The notes under the pieces: model-generated
What the model was told of the DNA's origin: nothing
What the model saw: the letters and a program-made list of their open reading frames with translations, nothing else
Databases searched by the model: none
Source of the DNA: Dysidea avara
Taxonomy: Eukaryota; Porifera; Demospongiae; Dictyoceratida; Dysideidae
Reading direction: 5' to 3'
Assembly: GCF_963678975.1 (NCBI RefSeq)
Contig: NC_089285.1
Span: forward strand, 3,632,531 to 3,696,530
Length of the DNA: 64,000 bases
Program-made: the position numbers and the translations under genes
In this document: piece by piece, positions 12,491 to 24,100 of the stretch
Numbering within the stretch: position 1 is the first letter of the stretch
Layout of the letters: every line of letters begins with the position of its first letter

Positions 12491-12563
12491 TAATACAGGC
12501 TGATGTTTTCAAAGTACATACCAACCATATAGTAATCACACACAAAGAAGTAAATCTACCGTA

Positions 12564-14108
12564 TCAACACAGAAACTCAAGTTGGTTGAGCAACTTACCA
12601 TCTGAATGTTCGGTGGTTACAGCTGATGATTTAGAGTGAGATTTCTTAAACAATCTTCTACTAGCTTTGACGGTGTTCTTAACGTACTGTGTGTGTGTGT
12701 GCAACATGATGATTGATATTACATTATATCAAGACACACCTTCTTTCCCATTAAAAGTCTTTTTGAAGCGTCAATACCACCTCTGTAAAAAAAATTGCAT
12801 AACACTGTAACTACAGTAAACTGAGTCTTTGCATACATGTATATGTACAGATGCATCTCTCTCTCTCTCTCTCTCACGCACACACACGCGCGCACGCATG
12901 CACGCACACAACACACTGCTCACATTGATAATGTAGGCTTGTAATTGGCTGCTTCATCTTCTTCTCTTATACCAAACACAGTTTTGATTCCCTATCAGCA
13001 GGACACCCAAGATCACACCATCTCACTACACTCCACTAACTTTCTGAATGATGTGTTGCTTGTACACTTTCTTCACTTCCATCAACATGTCCGTCCATGT
13101 CCAGTTGCGATTATGGTACTCTAATGTGGGGACTGTCACCATGAAATCTTGTACATCCTTCAGATTAGTACCCTTCTCTGCCTGTAAAACAGTTATAAAG
13201 ATTAAGCGCCTAGCCCTGGTGATGCAAGTACTATACATAAAGAATGTCAACAAAGATAACAGAAAAATTTGTTATGTTGTATATGCACTAAGGATACCTT
13301 GTAGCTGATACAGAGTGGGATTTTCGGGATCTTGATGTAAATAAATGTGTTGGTTTGTTGAGCTCTTTCCTGAAAAGTAACAACATTTAGCGCATACTAC
13401 TAAATAATTCAGTAAATTTCACCTTCATTTGCTCTACATCATCAAGCTTCTGTGTATCTTTACTTTTAGTCTATAGCCAAAAGAATACTATAAAAATCAT
13501 TCATTGGATCCTTCCCCAATGGATCTCTGTTACCAAAACACTATCCAATAGTACAAATATTAAGCATATTTAGCTGCCAGTGTGTGTGTAATTGAACAGA
13601 GTATAAATGGGCCTTATTCAAAATTTTTGTCAGCCTTATTCAAAATTTTTGTCAACCTCAAAAAACAATAATTGAGGATGCACTATCAACTAAACAAGGA
13701 TCTGCTACACCTCTACACATACAGGGGTTGATAATATGGAGGTGGTACTGGATGCTGCTGTTATGGATGCCTTGCTGGTACTCCTCATTGATGATTTCCT
13801 CGACTAAAAGAGGGAAGAGAGATGGGAATATTATGTTCATATGCTACACACACACAAAAACACATACACAAAAACACATACACACAAACACATAATACAT
13901 ATGTATAAATCTGTTAACATGCAATGGCACAACACATTGCAAAAGGGTTATGACCAGTTATGTTAGCACAAACCACACCTGACCACAGAACAGGTTATAC
14001 TTACATACACGAAGCAGAACATTCACATTTAGGATGTGCTAAAATTGCATGATGATTGTATAATGTTATGAGTTGCGTGCCCATCCATGCCTGGCCTGAT
14101 TAGTTACT

Positions 14109-14191
<83 letters not shown>

Positions 14192-15109
14192 CACAGAATC
14201 ATGTAACACTACAGTAGTATATTACTAACAAGAATGTGCCCATCCAGTGAGTCACCATCAATGTCACTCTGTAAGGCTAACACACATCTTAGTTACCACA
14301 CAACATTAACAGTGACATCACTACCTGAGCCATGTCCCATGAGGTTAACATGTGCATCATCAGTGTAGTCTGTTGGGTCTTCCGGTGTCTTCTTTGGGAA
14401 GAAGAACTTCTCAATGGCATTGTAGAATTTCTCTGAGATTTTTACTGCCAGTGGTATCACATTGATTTCAAAGTGTTCCTTTACAGAAATACCACCAACT
14501 ATAGTGAAGAAAATACAAGGCAACACACTTGCTTAGAACTGGCAAGAAAACATTAACACTAAAAGCGAAATGCACACATTAACCTCCATGGCAAAGACAT
14601 TGATTATACATAGTATGATCACAATTTTGAATGATTGTGATAGAATAACAATTCAAAACTTGAACAGTAATGCACAAATACACATACCAGGTGCTTGGTC
14701 CCTACAATATATTCTTAATGAGATATCTCTGTCTACTCTGAGCTTCTTATCATTAGGATCATGTGGGTATAGTACAACCTGTTGTTGTAACACACAGTAA
14801 AATAAGTAGTTAAGTATTAACGTGTACAGCTTACTGGGTATGGACAGTTTGAAAGATGATTACAAACTTTGAAAGTTCCCAATTCAAATCTGTGTTCCGC
14901 AGAGTCATCACTAAAGGACACCTGATTGTAGCTGCAGAATAGACACACACAAGTTAGTACACCATCACTATCACAGCTGACATATTACCAGCAGTTAGTG
15001 AAGGTGATGTCACACATGTGTAGTTGACCATCATCCTGTGTCAGCCACCACCGAGCATCATCCAACCACACCTCTATACGTCTGATTGGCTCCGGCCCCT
15101 TCACATCAT
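12564..15109 (-). CDS. BLTP2: BLTP2 exons 46-57 (C-terminal region)
   Basis: Exons: 14989-15109, 14835-14931, 14688-14778, 14325-14498, 14230-14276, 13723-13803, 13423-13470, 13298-13369, 13041-13181, 12924-12991, 12740-12782, 12564-12686. Exon 46 (RRIEVWLDDARWWLTQDDGQ) joins exon 45 in phase across the 9.9-kb transposon-bearing intron, which confirms that this is one gene and not two. The order EHRFELG, SVKEHFEINVIPL, KLDDVEQMKERAQ, FIYIKIPKIPLCISYK, TVPTLEYHNRNWTWTD follows the family's C-terminus. The tail is basic (KYVKNTVKASRRLFKKSHSK), a plausible membrane-contact segment. Confidence 0.88.
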
Positions 15110-18100
15110 CTGTGACAAACTGTATAACTACACACTACACTACTATCATATGGTGAGATTTTTGCAGGGGGGGGGGGGGAGATTTTTTTGTGGATTGGCA
15201 GCTATCTGTGAAATCCCCCAAACCCCAAATTCAGAACTGGCTATGTTTAAGTAGTAGCTAGATGAATAAAAATTGAAAATTTTAAGAGTGAGAATAGAAA
15301 AAAGCCATGAAACAAGAATGGATTGCTGGGATGGTAATGTAAACCACAGACCCCTATTTTGACTCGTTACAAAATAACACAGAATGTAACTATTCAAAGA
15401 TTTATGACAGAGAGTCAAAATAGGGATTTGTGGTTTACATTACCACTCCAGCGATCCCTTCTTGTTTCATGGCTCTTTTCAGCGATTCCTATTCTCCCTC
15501 TTAAAAGTTTCAATTTTTATTCATCTAGTTTATGTAGTTTTTATTATATTAATCCAGTAACGGATAATGGATTTAGTTTATTGATAATGAAGACTGTTGT
15601 GAATAGTGTAATTTTGAATTTTACATAGTAATGCCGTCAACGTTTCAGTACACACACGAAACTGATCAAATTGTAATGTGCATGCAGACTGAGAGTCTCC
15701 TAGAATTTATACATTACTGGTGCCTTTAATAGCTGTCAAATTCAGTGTAAGGACTGCAATATTAGAGTATTCACGTGACTGTGCCCACGTATAATAATCA
15801 CAGAGTGAAAAAAAACTACCTTGCACCAAAATCTTCAGCACAGATGAAGCTTCCTGGCCTATACTGAGTTTAATAAGAGAACAGATTCCATTAGCAACAA
15901 GCAGTGCACACCAGAAAACCCAACCCCGAGTACAACCTTGTATGGCTTCTCATGTGTAATGGCATTTTCGCAAGAAGAAACGGCCCGGTTTGGGCTGTTT
16001 CCACCTGAAAACCAAATCAAAAATAGGTCATGGACACGCACAATGATCCATTCAGCAAGCCTTGCTACTTTTTATCCCAGAATTCTCCTTGTAAACTTTA
16101 CTATGGCTGTGAAAGAATAATATTATAAATAATAATAATAGTGTAAAAATAATTTTAAAAATCAAAACATGGGAATAGTGAAGTAGAGAAACAAGAGTCA
16201 AACAAGCCAGCGTGTTAATCACACACAGATCTCTGTTTGGACTCAATGGATATGGTGAAAAATAGTAGTTTCTCCATAAATCAGTGGTAGATAAGGACTG
16301 AGATAAATGTTTATTTGAGTCCAAATAGAGCTCTGTGTGCGTTTAACATGCTGGCGTTAGCAAACACCAGTGTATTGTTTCACTACTACTGAATGTACTT
16401 TGTACTGTACAGCTTTGACATATTATCCAACTATAGGCAGTGTATAGCATGCTGTGGTCACAATAGTATGGCTTCTGACTTGTGCAGCTGTGTGATCACA
16501 ATAAGTCAAGTATGCAGTGGCACACAACAACAGGTTTCACTGGTATGAACTTAACATACTGTGGTTAAATAATTATAGGTAGTGTAATGATATAGGGCTT
16601 CCAAATGATATAGGGCTTCCAAATGAACTTGTTAACATAAATAGATTGTATACTTACCCTTGCAGAAACTAAGTCGGAAGATCAATGACAAAGTGAAACT
16701 ACAAGAAGCAAATTTGCTTGAGAATGGGTGCTATCACTGTAATGGGTGTTATCATTGTAATGGCTGTTATCATTGTAAAAATAGGTCATGGATGTGAAGA
16801 AAACACATAGGAAGGATAGTTATGTGTAGTTTATGTAACACTTTGACACCTCAGATCAAAGGAATAGCCCACTTTACCAGAAGCCATGGAATGGTAATCC
16901 AATAAATTAGCTAACTGGAGTACTATGGCAGATGGATTGACTTCTTGAAAAATGCTATTATTCCGCTTATGCTTTGCCACAAGTCTATGAAACTAGTTTC
17001 ATTATAATGCAGTTATGGTCTAGGGACAACTGACAAGGCCAATCAGAGCCTTACTCCTTACTTGTATGGGTGCACTCAATGGTAATAATTTGTTAATAAA
17101 CACTCTTTTATTTATTACCCTGTTAAAGCCTTCTGAGGTATAAGCCTTATCCGAAATGACGTCACTAAATATAAATGGCCGCTCTATTTGGGGGACTCTA
17201 ATGTTTTCGCAGTATAGTTTGTATGGAGAATCATTTGTGACTGCCTTGTAACTTCGACTTGAATACGTTAATCTCTAAGGTACATCATCAGTGCATTTCA
17301 GTGTTCATCACGGAACGTAGCCATGCTAATTTTTGCCGAATTCGTCAGGTTATTGCTGCTTTTTTAAATAGGATCTGCCGCCGACCATGGCGTCTTCGTC
17401 TCGACTTGTGAAGCAAGAAAAGGCAGGGAGTGATTTCGAGCTGTTAAGCGAGCAGAATATTCCCGGCGCGTCTTTGAACGGTAAAAAGCCTGGTCAGCTG
17501 AATGTTGTACAGCTGAAAAGATGGTTAGCTTGCCGGGGAGCACCAATGAGTGGGAAGAAACCTCAATTGATAGAAAGGTTAGCAAGTTAAAATTATTTGT
17601 TCACGTTTTATTGTTTTTTTAGGGTGAAATGCTATATTGATTACGGCTGGGACCAATATCTCACTGATCCTGATGGAGGGATAAACTGCCTGCAGAAGCT
17701 GACATCAGTGCACCTACCTGGATCAGAGTCTCAAAGGCTCCTTCAGAATTTACCATCTCAAGGTGATGTGCAGTGGACCAAGCAGTTAGGCAGTATACCC
17801 ACTGTCACATTCAGCACAATATATGATTTTCTAGTCACTCGTAAGGTTTTTCTTAAGAAAGTGAGGTACATTGAGAATGCTGTGGATAATCGTGAAGAGA
17901 GTCAGAATGGTGAAGAAACTAGTGACGAATCATGGTATGAATCTGTGGAATATACCCGTATCTTAGACAAAGCATATCGCTTCTTTAAGGACGGTCATGT
18001 CCAGGATCTCAAATACCATCCTTGGACAAGCCAATCAGATATCATTTGTATCAAAGCTACAGTTTTGCCTTCCATGAGAAAAGATCGGGTTTATAATGCC

Positions 18101-21100
18101 ACAATAATAATGAGAGAGTCTAATGCACGTGTTGTTACTGCTTACTGCACTTGTCCAGCTGGATTGTCAGGGTGCTGCAATCATACAACGGCAACACTGT
18201 ATTGCCTCGAGGATTATGTGCACTTGGGTCTAAGAGAAGAGGGAAAGTTGGGCTGTACTGAGAAACTACAGCAATGGAATCAACCCAAGAAGCGCAATGT
18301 TGAGCCACGCCCAACTGATGATGTAAGGCCACACAAGACTGTGTATGGTAAGGAAAAGCGTAACAAACTCCAGCATGTAAATAACTGGGATTGTCGACCA
18401 AGTACAAGAAGGATAATTGATCCGAACAAGTCAAGAATGCTACGGGAAAGCTTGTGTATCATAGAAAAAAACAAGATTAATGCTGCAGACTTTTTCATCT
18501 GTACTGCTACTGTTGACAAGGATAGGAAGCAGGCACTTGAGAAAAAGAGTATGCTAACCAGTTATGGTACATCATGCTTCGTACAAATTTTGGATGATGA
18601 GCTTGCCCCATTAGAAAACCAAAAAGAGGAGATGCGGAAGGAGAGAATTGCACGAGCAGACATGCAGAAGAAGCAGTTAATGCAGCATTTAGTTGCATTA
18701 CAATCATCTGTTCTTCATGATCATGATTATATTTGTAAGGCTGATGATCCCTTGCCAAATCAACAAGAAGAAATTGTCAATGAATCGAATGTCCAGCAGA
18801 AGTTAATAGATGACCTTTACACTCATCACATACACATAAGTGCTACTAGAATAAATGAGCTGGAAACATCAACTCGAGGGCAGCACGAATCTGAGAAGTG
18901 GCACAATGAACGCAAATTACGCATAACTGCCTTCATAATGAAAGAAGTTTGTCACCACAGGCCAACCACAAGTTGTGTGGCATTTGTCAAACAAAAACTA
19001 TCGTATAAGTCTATTAATACACCGGCGATTTGTTATGGAAGGAAGCACGAAAAAGTAGCAATTGGCAGTTATGTAAAACACCAAAACATGAATGGGAAGG
19101 TGGTAAGTGTAGAATCATGTGGGCTATTTGTTGATCATTCAATGCCTTGGCTGGCAGCAAGCCCTGATGCTATTATATCCGATTTCAGTGAACCAATACA
19201 CAAGAGAGGATGCCTAGAAGTGAAATGTCCTTATGTCTGTGAGACACAAACCATTGAAAATGCATGTAAGACGGTGAAAGGGTTTTGCTTGAGAACTGTA
19301 GAAGGACAAATTCAGCTGTCAAAGTCACATTTGTACTATTACCAAGTTCAGACACAGATGCGTGTTACTAAAGTTCAATGGTGTGATTTTGTTGTTTGGT
19401 CTCCCATAGATGAGCCCTTTGTTCAAAGAATCACATATGATGCAACCTTTATGGATCACAATCTATTAAAGGCACGTGTTTTTTATTTCAAAAAGTTTTT
19501 ACCAGCAGTTGCACCTTACCTGATTGTATCTCCTACTGAATATGGCATCAACGTGATGAACCCCATGCATAACTCACTGATGGGTTGCAAAGAAAAGGAT
19601 AAAACTTCTGAGGAATCTGACTGCTACAAACATGGCTACATTGACCCTAGCCCCACTTCTAACAAGCAAGAAGTCAATTTACAAAAGCAAGGCCTCAAGA
19701 GTACCAATGATGAACCACACTATCCTCATAGTGTAGACTCTAAAGGGAGTGGCGACTGGCAAGAAGTGGTGGTAGAGAAGCCAAGCAGCAACAAGAGGGA
19801 ACGGGGTTCTGAGCAGTCTGCTTCCAGCACTCCTTTGACCTCGCAGGACAGTACTGGAAAACAAGAACCGAGATGCAAAGAGCAGTTTGACCCTGACATA
19901 CAGTTAGTAAAAGTATGTGCTAATCCTCAACCTGTATCTCTTGAAGCTGTTTTAGAACGTTTACATCTAAGAAAACACCAGGTTAAAGGTGATGGCAGTT
20001 GTCTATACCATGCGGTTGCACACCAATCCAAATTAATAACAACTTTTAGTACAGGTGATGAAGTGGTAAGTAGACATCTTAGACGACTAACTCTTTTGAC
20101 AATGCTTAACTGCCCTGCAGTTCAGTTGGAGGGCAATTTGTCACAACAAGCCTGGTTAGACAAGCAACAACAGGTGCTGAATAAAAATGAATGGGGTAGT
20201 GATGTCGATTTGCGATTGATGGCTATTGGATTAAAAAGGAACATAATAGTGATTACTGACTCTGTTGGTAGTGTGTTTGCGCGTAAATTTCCTAAAGAGC
20301 CATCTCCAATTCCAAAAATGAAGGGTGGAGTTTTCATTCCGATGACGTCTTCTGAGCTTTGTGCAAGTACGAATTTAGTGAAAGAATGTTTGATAATCGT
20401 GTACAATGGTAGTAATCATTATTACTCAACTCTACCTTGTGATATAGTGTTGCTTTAGTTGAAGTGTACATTAAATAGAATTATACAATTTTATTAACAA
20501 TTAACACACTAGTGGAGGACTAAAGTTACATAGCATGGCACAAACGTATACAAGTTCATTGATAGAGTCCCACATGGTAGCTGGAATGACTGGGTGAAAA
20601 ATACGGAATTCTTTGATACGGCCTATTGCTCTTTCAACATGAATTCTTAATTTTGCAATCTTCTTGGTACATAACACATCATCACTAGAGAACTGGCTGC
20701 CTGATTTTAAAAATGGTGGAATGTTCAACCTCACTCCCAGTGGTGCAAGCAAATCCTGGATGTCAAAGCCTTTGTCAGCCATGATTTCATCACCAACTTC
20801 AAGCTTGTCCAATAGTCCACTGAGTTCAACCAATTTTTTGTCTGATACGGACCCTTCATATGTAGGAGATATAAAGACAATTCCTCCGCTAGGCATTATA
20901 CCTATTAAAACTTTCACAGTATTTTTGTTCTTGTAAGCTGAAAAAGTAGTGGACTGTGACACCAATGAAGATGGACGCTCAATTCCAAATTCAGTAGCAT
21001 CAATTATTAGCCTAGTATTTGGGTACTGCTCCTTGAATGATTCAGGCATATACTTTTTAACTATATGCAGTGGAGGATATCGCTCCAAGCTTTTCAAACT

Positions 21101-24100
21101 GTGGTATAACAGGTTGATCCATGTAACTGTGATTCTAGACACTGATGACTGAGATATACTAAATCTGTTGGATAAATCTCGTTCGAAATGTCCTTGACGT
21201 AGCCTAACCAGTGTCAGAAAAAACTGCTCAAGCAAAGGAAGCTTGCAGCTTCTGCCACTCTTTATTTCTGTATATGTCTCCTTTGATTGTCTTCCATTCC
21301 ATTGTCGCATTGCCACTGCATCCGACTCTAAAATGTTTTTGTAAAAGTAGAAAAGAGTATCATAGTCTGGAAAACCAGTGTAGAACTTCACTTCGTCATC
21401 ATCATGCTTTATATTTGCCAGCCGAAACAATGATTTTTCATATTTAGCTTGCAGCTCGGTTACCTGCAACGATAGTGCTGCAACTCTGGCTTGTAAAGAT
21501 TCCATTGAATCAAAGTCAGGACAATCAATATCTTCAACAGTTTGCTCTCTTACTTCAAAATTATCTGTTGACACTGAATACTGCTGAGTAACCTGCTCAC
21601 TGACTTGTATTTCTGTCCTTGCTTTCTGAGAAGTTTGTGTTGTGCGCTGACATGATTTTGTGTTCCTCCATGAAAAAAATGACGGAATTGCTGTCTTCTT
21701 TAGTACACGCCTAGAAGCATGTTCATCTGCACTCCCCAAGGTAAAATCATCTGGATTAAAGTGATCAGAACACACCTTTGTGTTACTATTGATTTCAAAA
21801 TAGGGACCAGGATCTCTCCTAATCTTTGCAATCCATTTCAAAGCTCTATCCTTATCCGTGGTAAGGCTAGGGAAAGAATGAAACGAAACTCGTCCATATC
21901 CTAAGCTCTTCCTTTCTGCTTGTCCCCCCCAACGCATTATGGCAGTCTGGAACACAGCAATACTGACCCTTCCATGATGAATCACGGCATTTTTTCCCTC
22001 TGTAAACTTCCTCAGCGACTACTAAGTTTAAGTCATAGTCTAGCTCCTCTTCTCTTCCCGCGAGTCCAGACGGTTCGCTAGACGTCATAGTCGGCGGCAG
22101 ATCCTATTTAAAAAAGCATCAATAATCGGACAAATTTGGCAAAAATTAGCATGGCTACGTTCCGTGATGAACACTGAAATGCACTGATGATGTACCTTAG
22201 AGATTAACGTATTCAAGTCGAAGTTACAAGGCAGTCACAACTGATACTCCATACAAACTATACTGCGAAAACATTAGAGTCCCCCAAATAGAGCGGCCAT
22301 TTATATTTAGTGACGTCATTTCGGATAAGGCTTATTGCAAATGCTGTTTTACATTAGTAAGGGAAACCATTAAGCATATAATAGCAGTGTAGCCACAATG
22401 CTTGCTGCACTGTGATCATTTTGATATGAAAACTAGTTATCGAGTACCCGAGTACCTGTAGTTCATCTTACACTATGACTTTTGATAAAATTCAACCTTT
22501 ATTACTACTGACACTCACAATAGCATTACCACAGACCATACAGGATAGCAAAATCAATCATAACAGTGAGTTACAGCAAGGCAAAGTATCTAGTAACAAA
22601 ATGGGAGTATAGCATTGTTTGACCTTTACTACACTGTCATTAAGGATTGATTATGGCTTGTAGAACTGGATACTGATACATTAGGACCTTTTCAGTAAGT
22701 GTTTCTGTGACTAACAGGCTTATTCTTCACCACAACATGTACAACATTCTTGAAGCTATATCTTCACCTATGAACATACTATTTTCACTCTGTGCCAATT
22801 GGTAATTCTATAGATGGTAAACCCTGTGTCCAAGTTTCATTTCAATACAAGGAACTGTAAGTCTGTGAGACGCTTTGAAAAACACAGAAGTTTGTATAAG
22901 AACCAATGTGTGGTTTAGAAAACATGTACTCCGGACATTGCCAATCCTTAATTAAATTCCTTATGCCTTTAAATAAACTGGGTCTATTCCAGAGGATACA
23001 TTTGTCATGTATACCTCTTTACAGGGAGACATCTAAATATACAGGTCTGCATTGAAATGTATCCTGGGAAAGTGGTTGTACTTCTAAAAGAGCAAGCCAC
23101 TTTCATCAAGGCAAGCATGGCCTTGGTGTGAATGAGGTAGTGGTACTGCTCTGTTTGTTTTATACAAGCTCAGACCGAAATCGATTGTGGGAATAAATCA
23201 ATGTTCACGTGATGATTACCTCAAATTGAAGCGTTGTCACAAGAAGCACTCAAATGAAGGCGTTTCAGTATCCTTGCTGTTCTACAATGTTACTTAAGGT
23301 GAGAACTAGTATTACAATGCATTCACAAGTGTTTTGGCACATTTTTGAATGTGGATATGCCCTCATACATATCAGGAAAAACACTCATGCCCATGTTACA
23401 ACTATAAAACACGAAAAATTTATTTGGAATTTTCATCTAGAGTAGGGACCATAGCACATCGATAAAAAGTACTGAAACAAGCTGGAGTAGTGCACGATAT
23501 TAAATCACAGTAAAACAATAAGAAGAGTTATATCCCTACTGTGCTCAAGATACCATAACGGAAATGTACAGTAGGGATGTAACACTTCATATTGTTTTAC
23601 TGTGATTTAATATTGTGCACTACTCCAGCTTGTTTCAGTACTTTTTATCCATGTGCTATGGTCCCTATTCTAGTTGAAAATTCCAAAATTTTTCGTGTAC
23701 TTGTTTGTTAACTTTTTTGGAAATGATTTTATTATGACTGGTGAACCCACGCATACCGCATCTGAAATGGTGCCGCGTGCCCCAGTTATATCAATTATCG
23801 TCTGAAAAGTGAAGTATCCATTACGCTTGGTTGTCAGCTATGTTCAACCCGTTACACAGCAATACGAATCAAGAACTGTTTGAAAAGCACCTCTACAATC
23901 AAAATAGCCACTATGAAAAATACAGATGATTTTTGTTTCGAAGGGAAGCCATCACGTGCTCATGCCAAATCGACACCTTTTCCTGTCAGCAAAGATGAAT
24001 GGGACACAAAGGAGGACACTGGTAAGCCCGTGAAGAATGCATTATACGTACTGCGGTATGCTAAAAGGCACCTGTCGGGCTGAAGTGACGTCGAACAGTG

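Larger units (their letters stand above)
10040..12563. other. Upstream of NmrA-type gene / downstream of BLTP2
   Basis: It holds the presumed promoter of the NmrA-type gene, then a piggyBac-like MITE (11346-12030), then the 3' end of BLTP2. A candidate poly(A) signal for BLTP2, ATTAAA on the minus strand, lies at 12486-12491. Between about 10140 and 11340 I see no recognisable gene; a 62-codon frame at 10888-11076 has no support. Confidence 0.5.
17142..22333. mobile_element. Two-gene ISL2EU-like DNA transposon (SAP-SWIM-YqaJ-OTU + THAP-DDE)
   Basis: It is bounded by 254-bp terminal inverted repeats starting AAGCCTTATCCGAAATGACG, with AT directly outside each end (17140-17141 and 22334-22335). 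Because the ends are self-complementary, a TA duplication with the element one base shorter at each end is equally possible. Inside are two convergent genes whose stop codons are 42 bp apart. The set of transposase plus YqaJ nuclease, long TIRs and a 2-bp target duplication agrees with what I know of the ISL2EU (IS4EU) superfamily; the assignment is by architecture, not by alignment. The TIRs are about 96% identical by my count and the + gene is intact, so insertion was recent. It lies in intron 45 of BLTP2, which tolerates it. Confidence 0.88.

Noticed and set aside
17387..17590. A separate 67-residue SAP-domain gene
   Set aside because: The frame runs into a 45-bp GT-AG intron, and splicing joins it in phase to the SWIM-YqaJ-OTU frame; a separate gene would end inside the SAP domain's last helix.
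17142..22333. Assignment to Kolobok, P-element or KDZ transposons because of the THAP, SWIM or OTU domains
   Set aside because: The transposase core is DDE_4/Harbinger-like with HTH, the duplication is 2 bp and a YqaJ nuclease is present, which together favour ISL2EU. P elements make 8-bp and Kolobok TTAA duplications.
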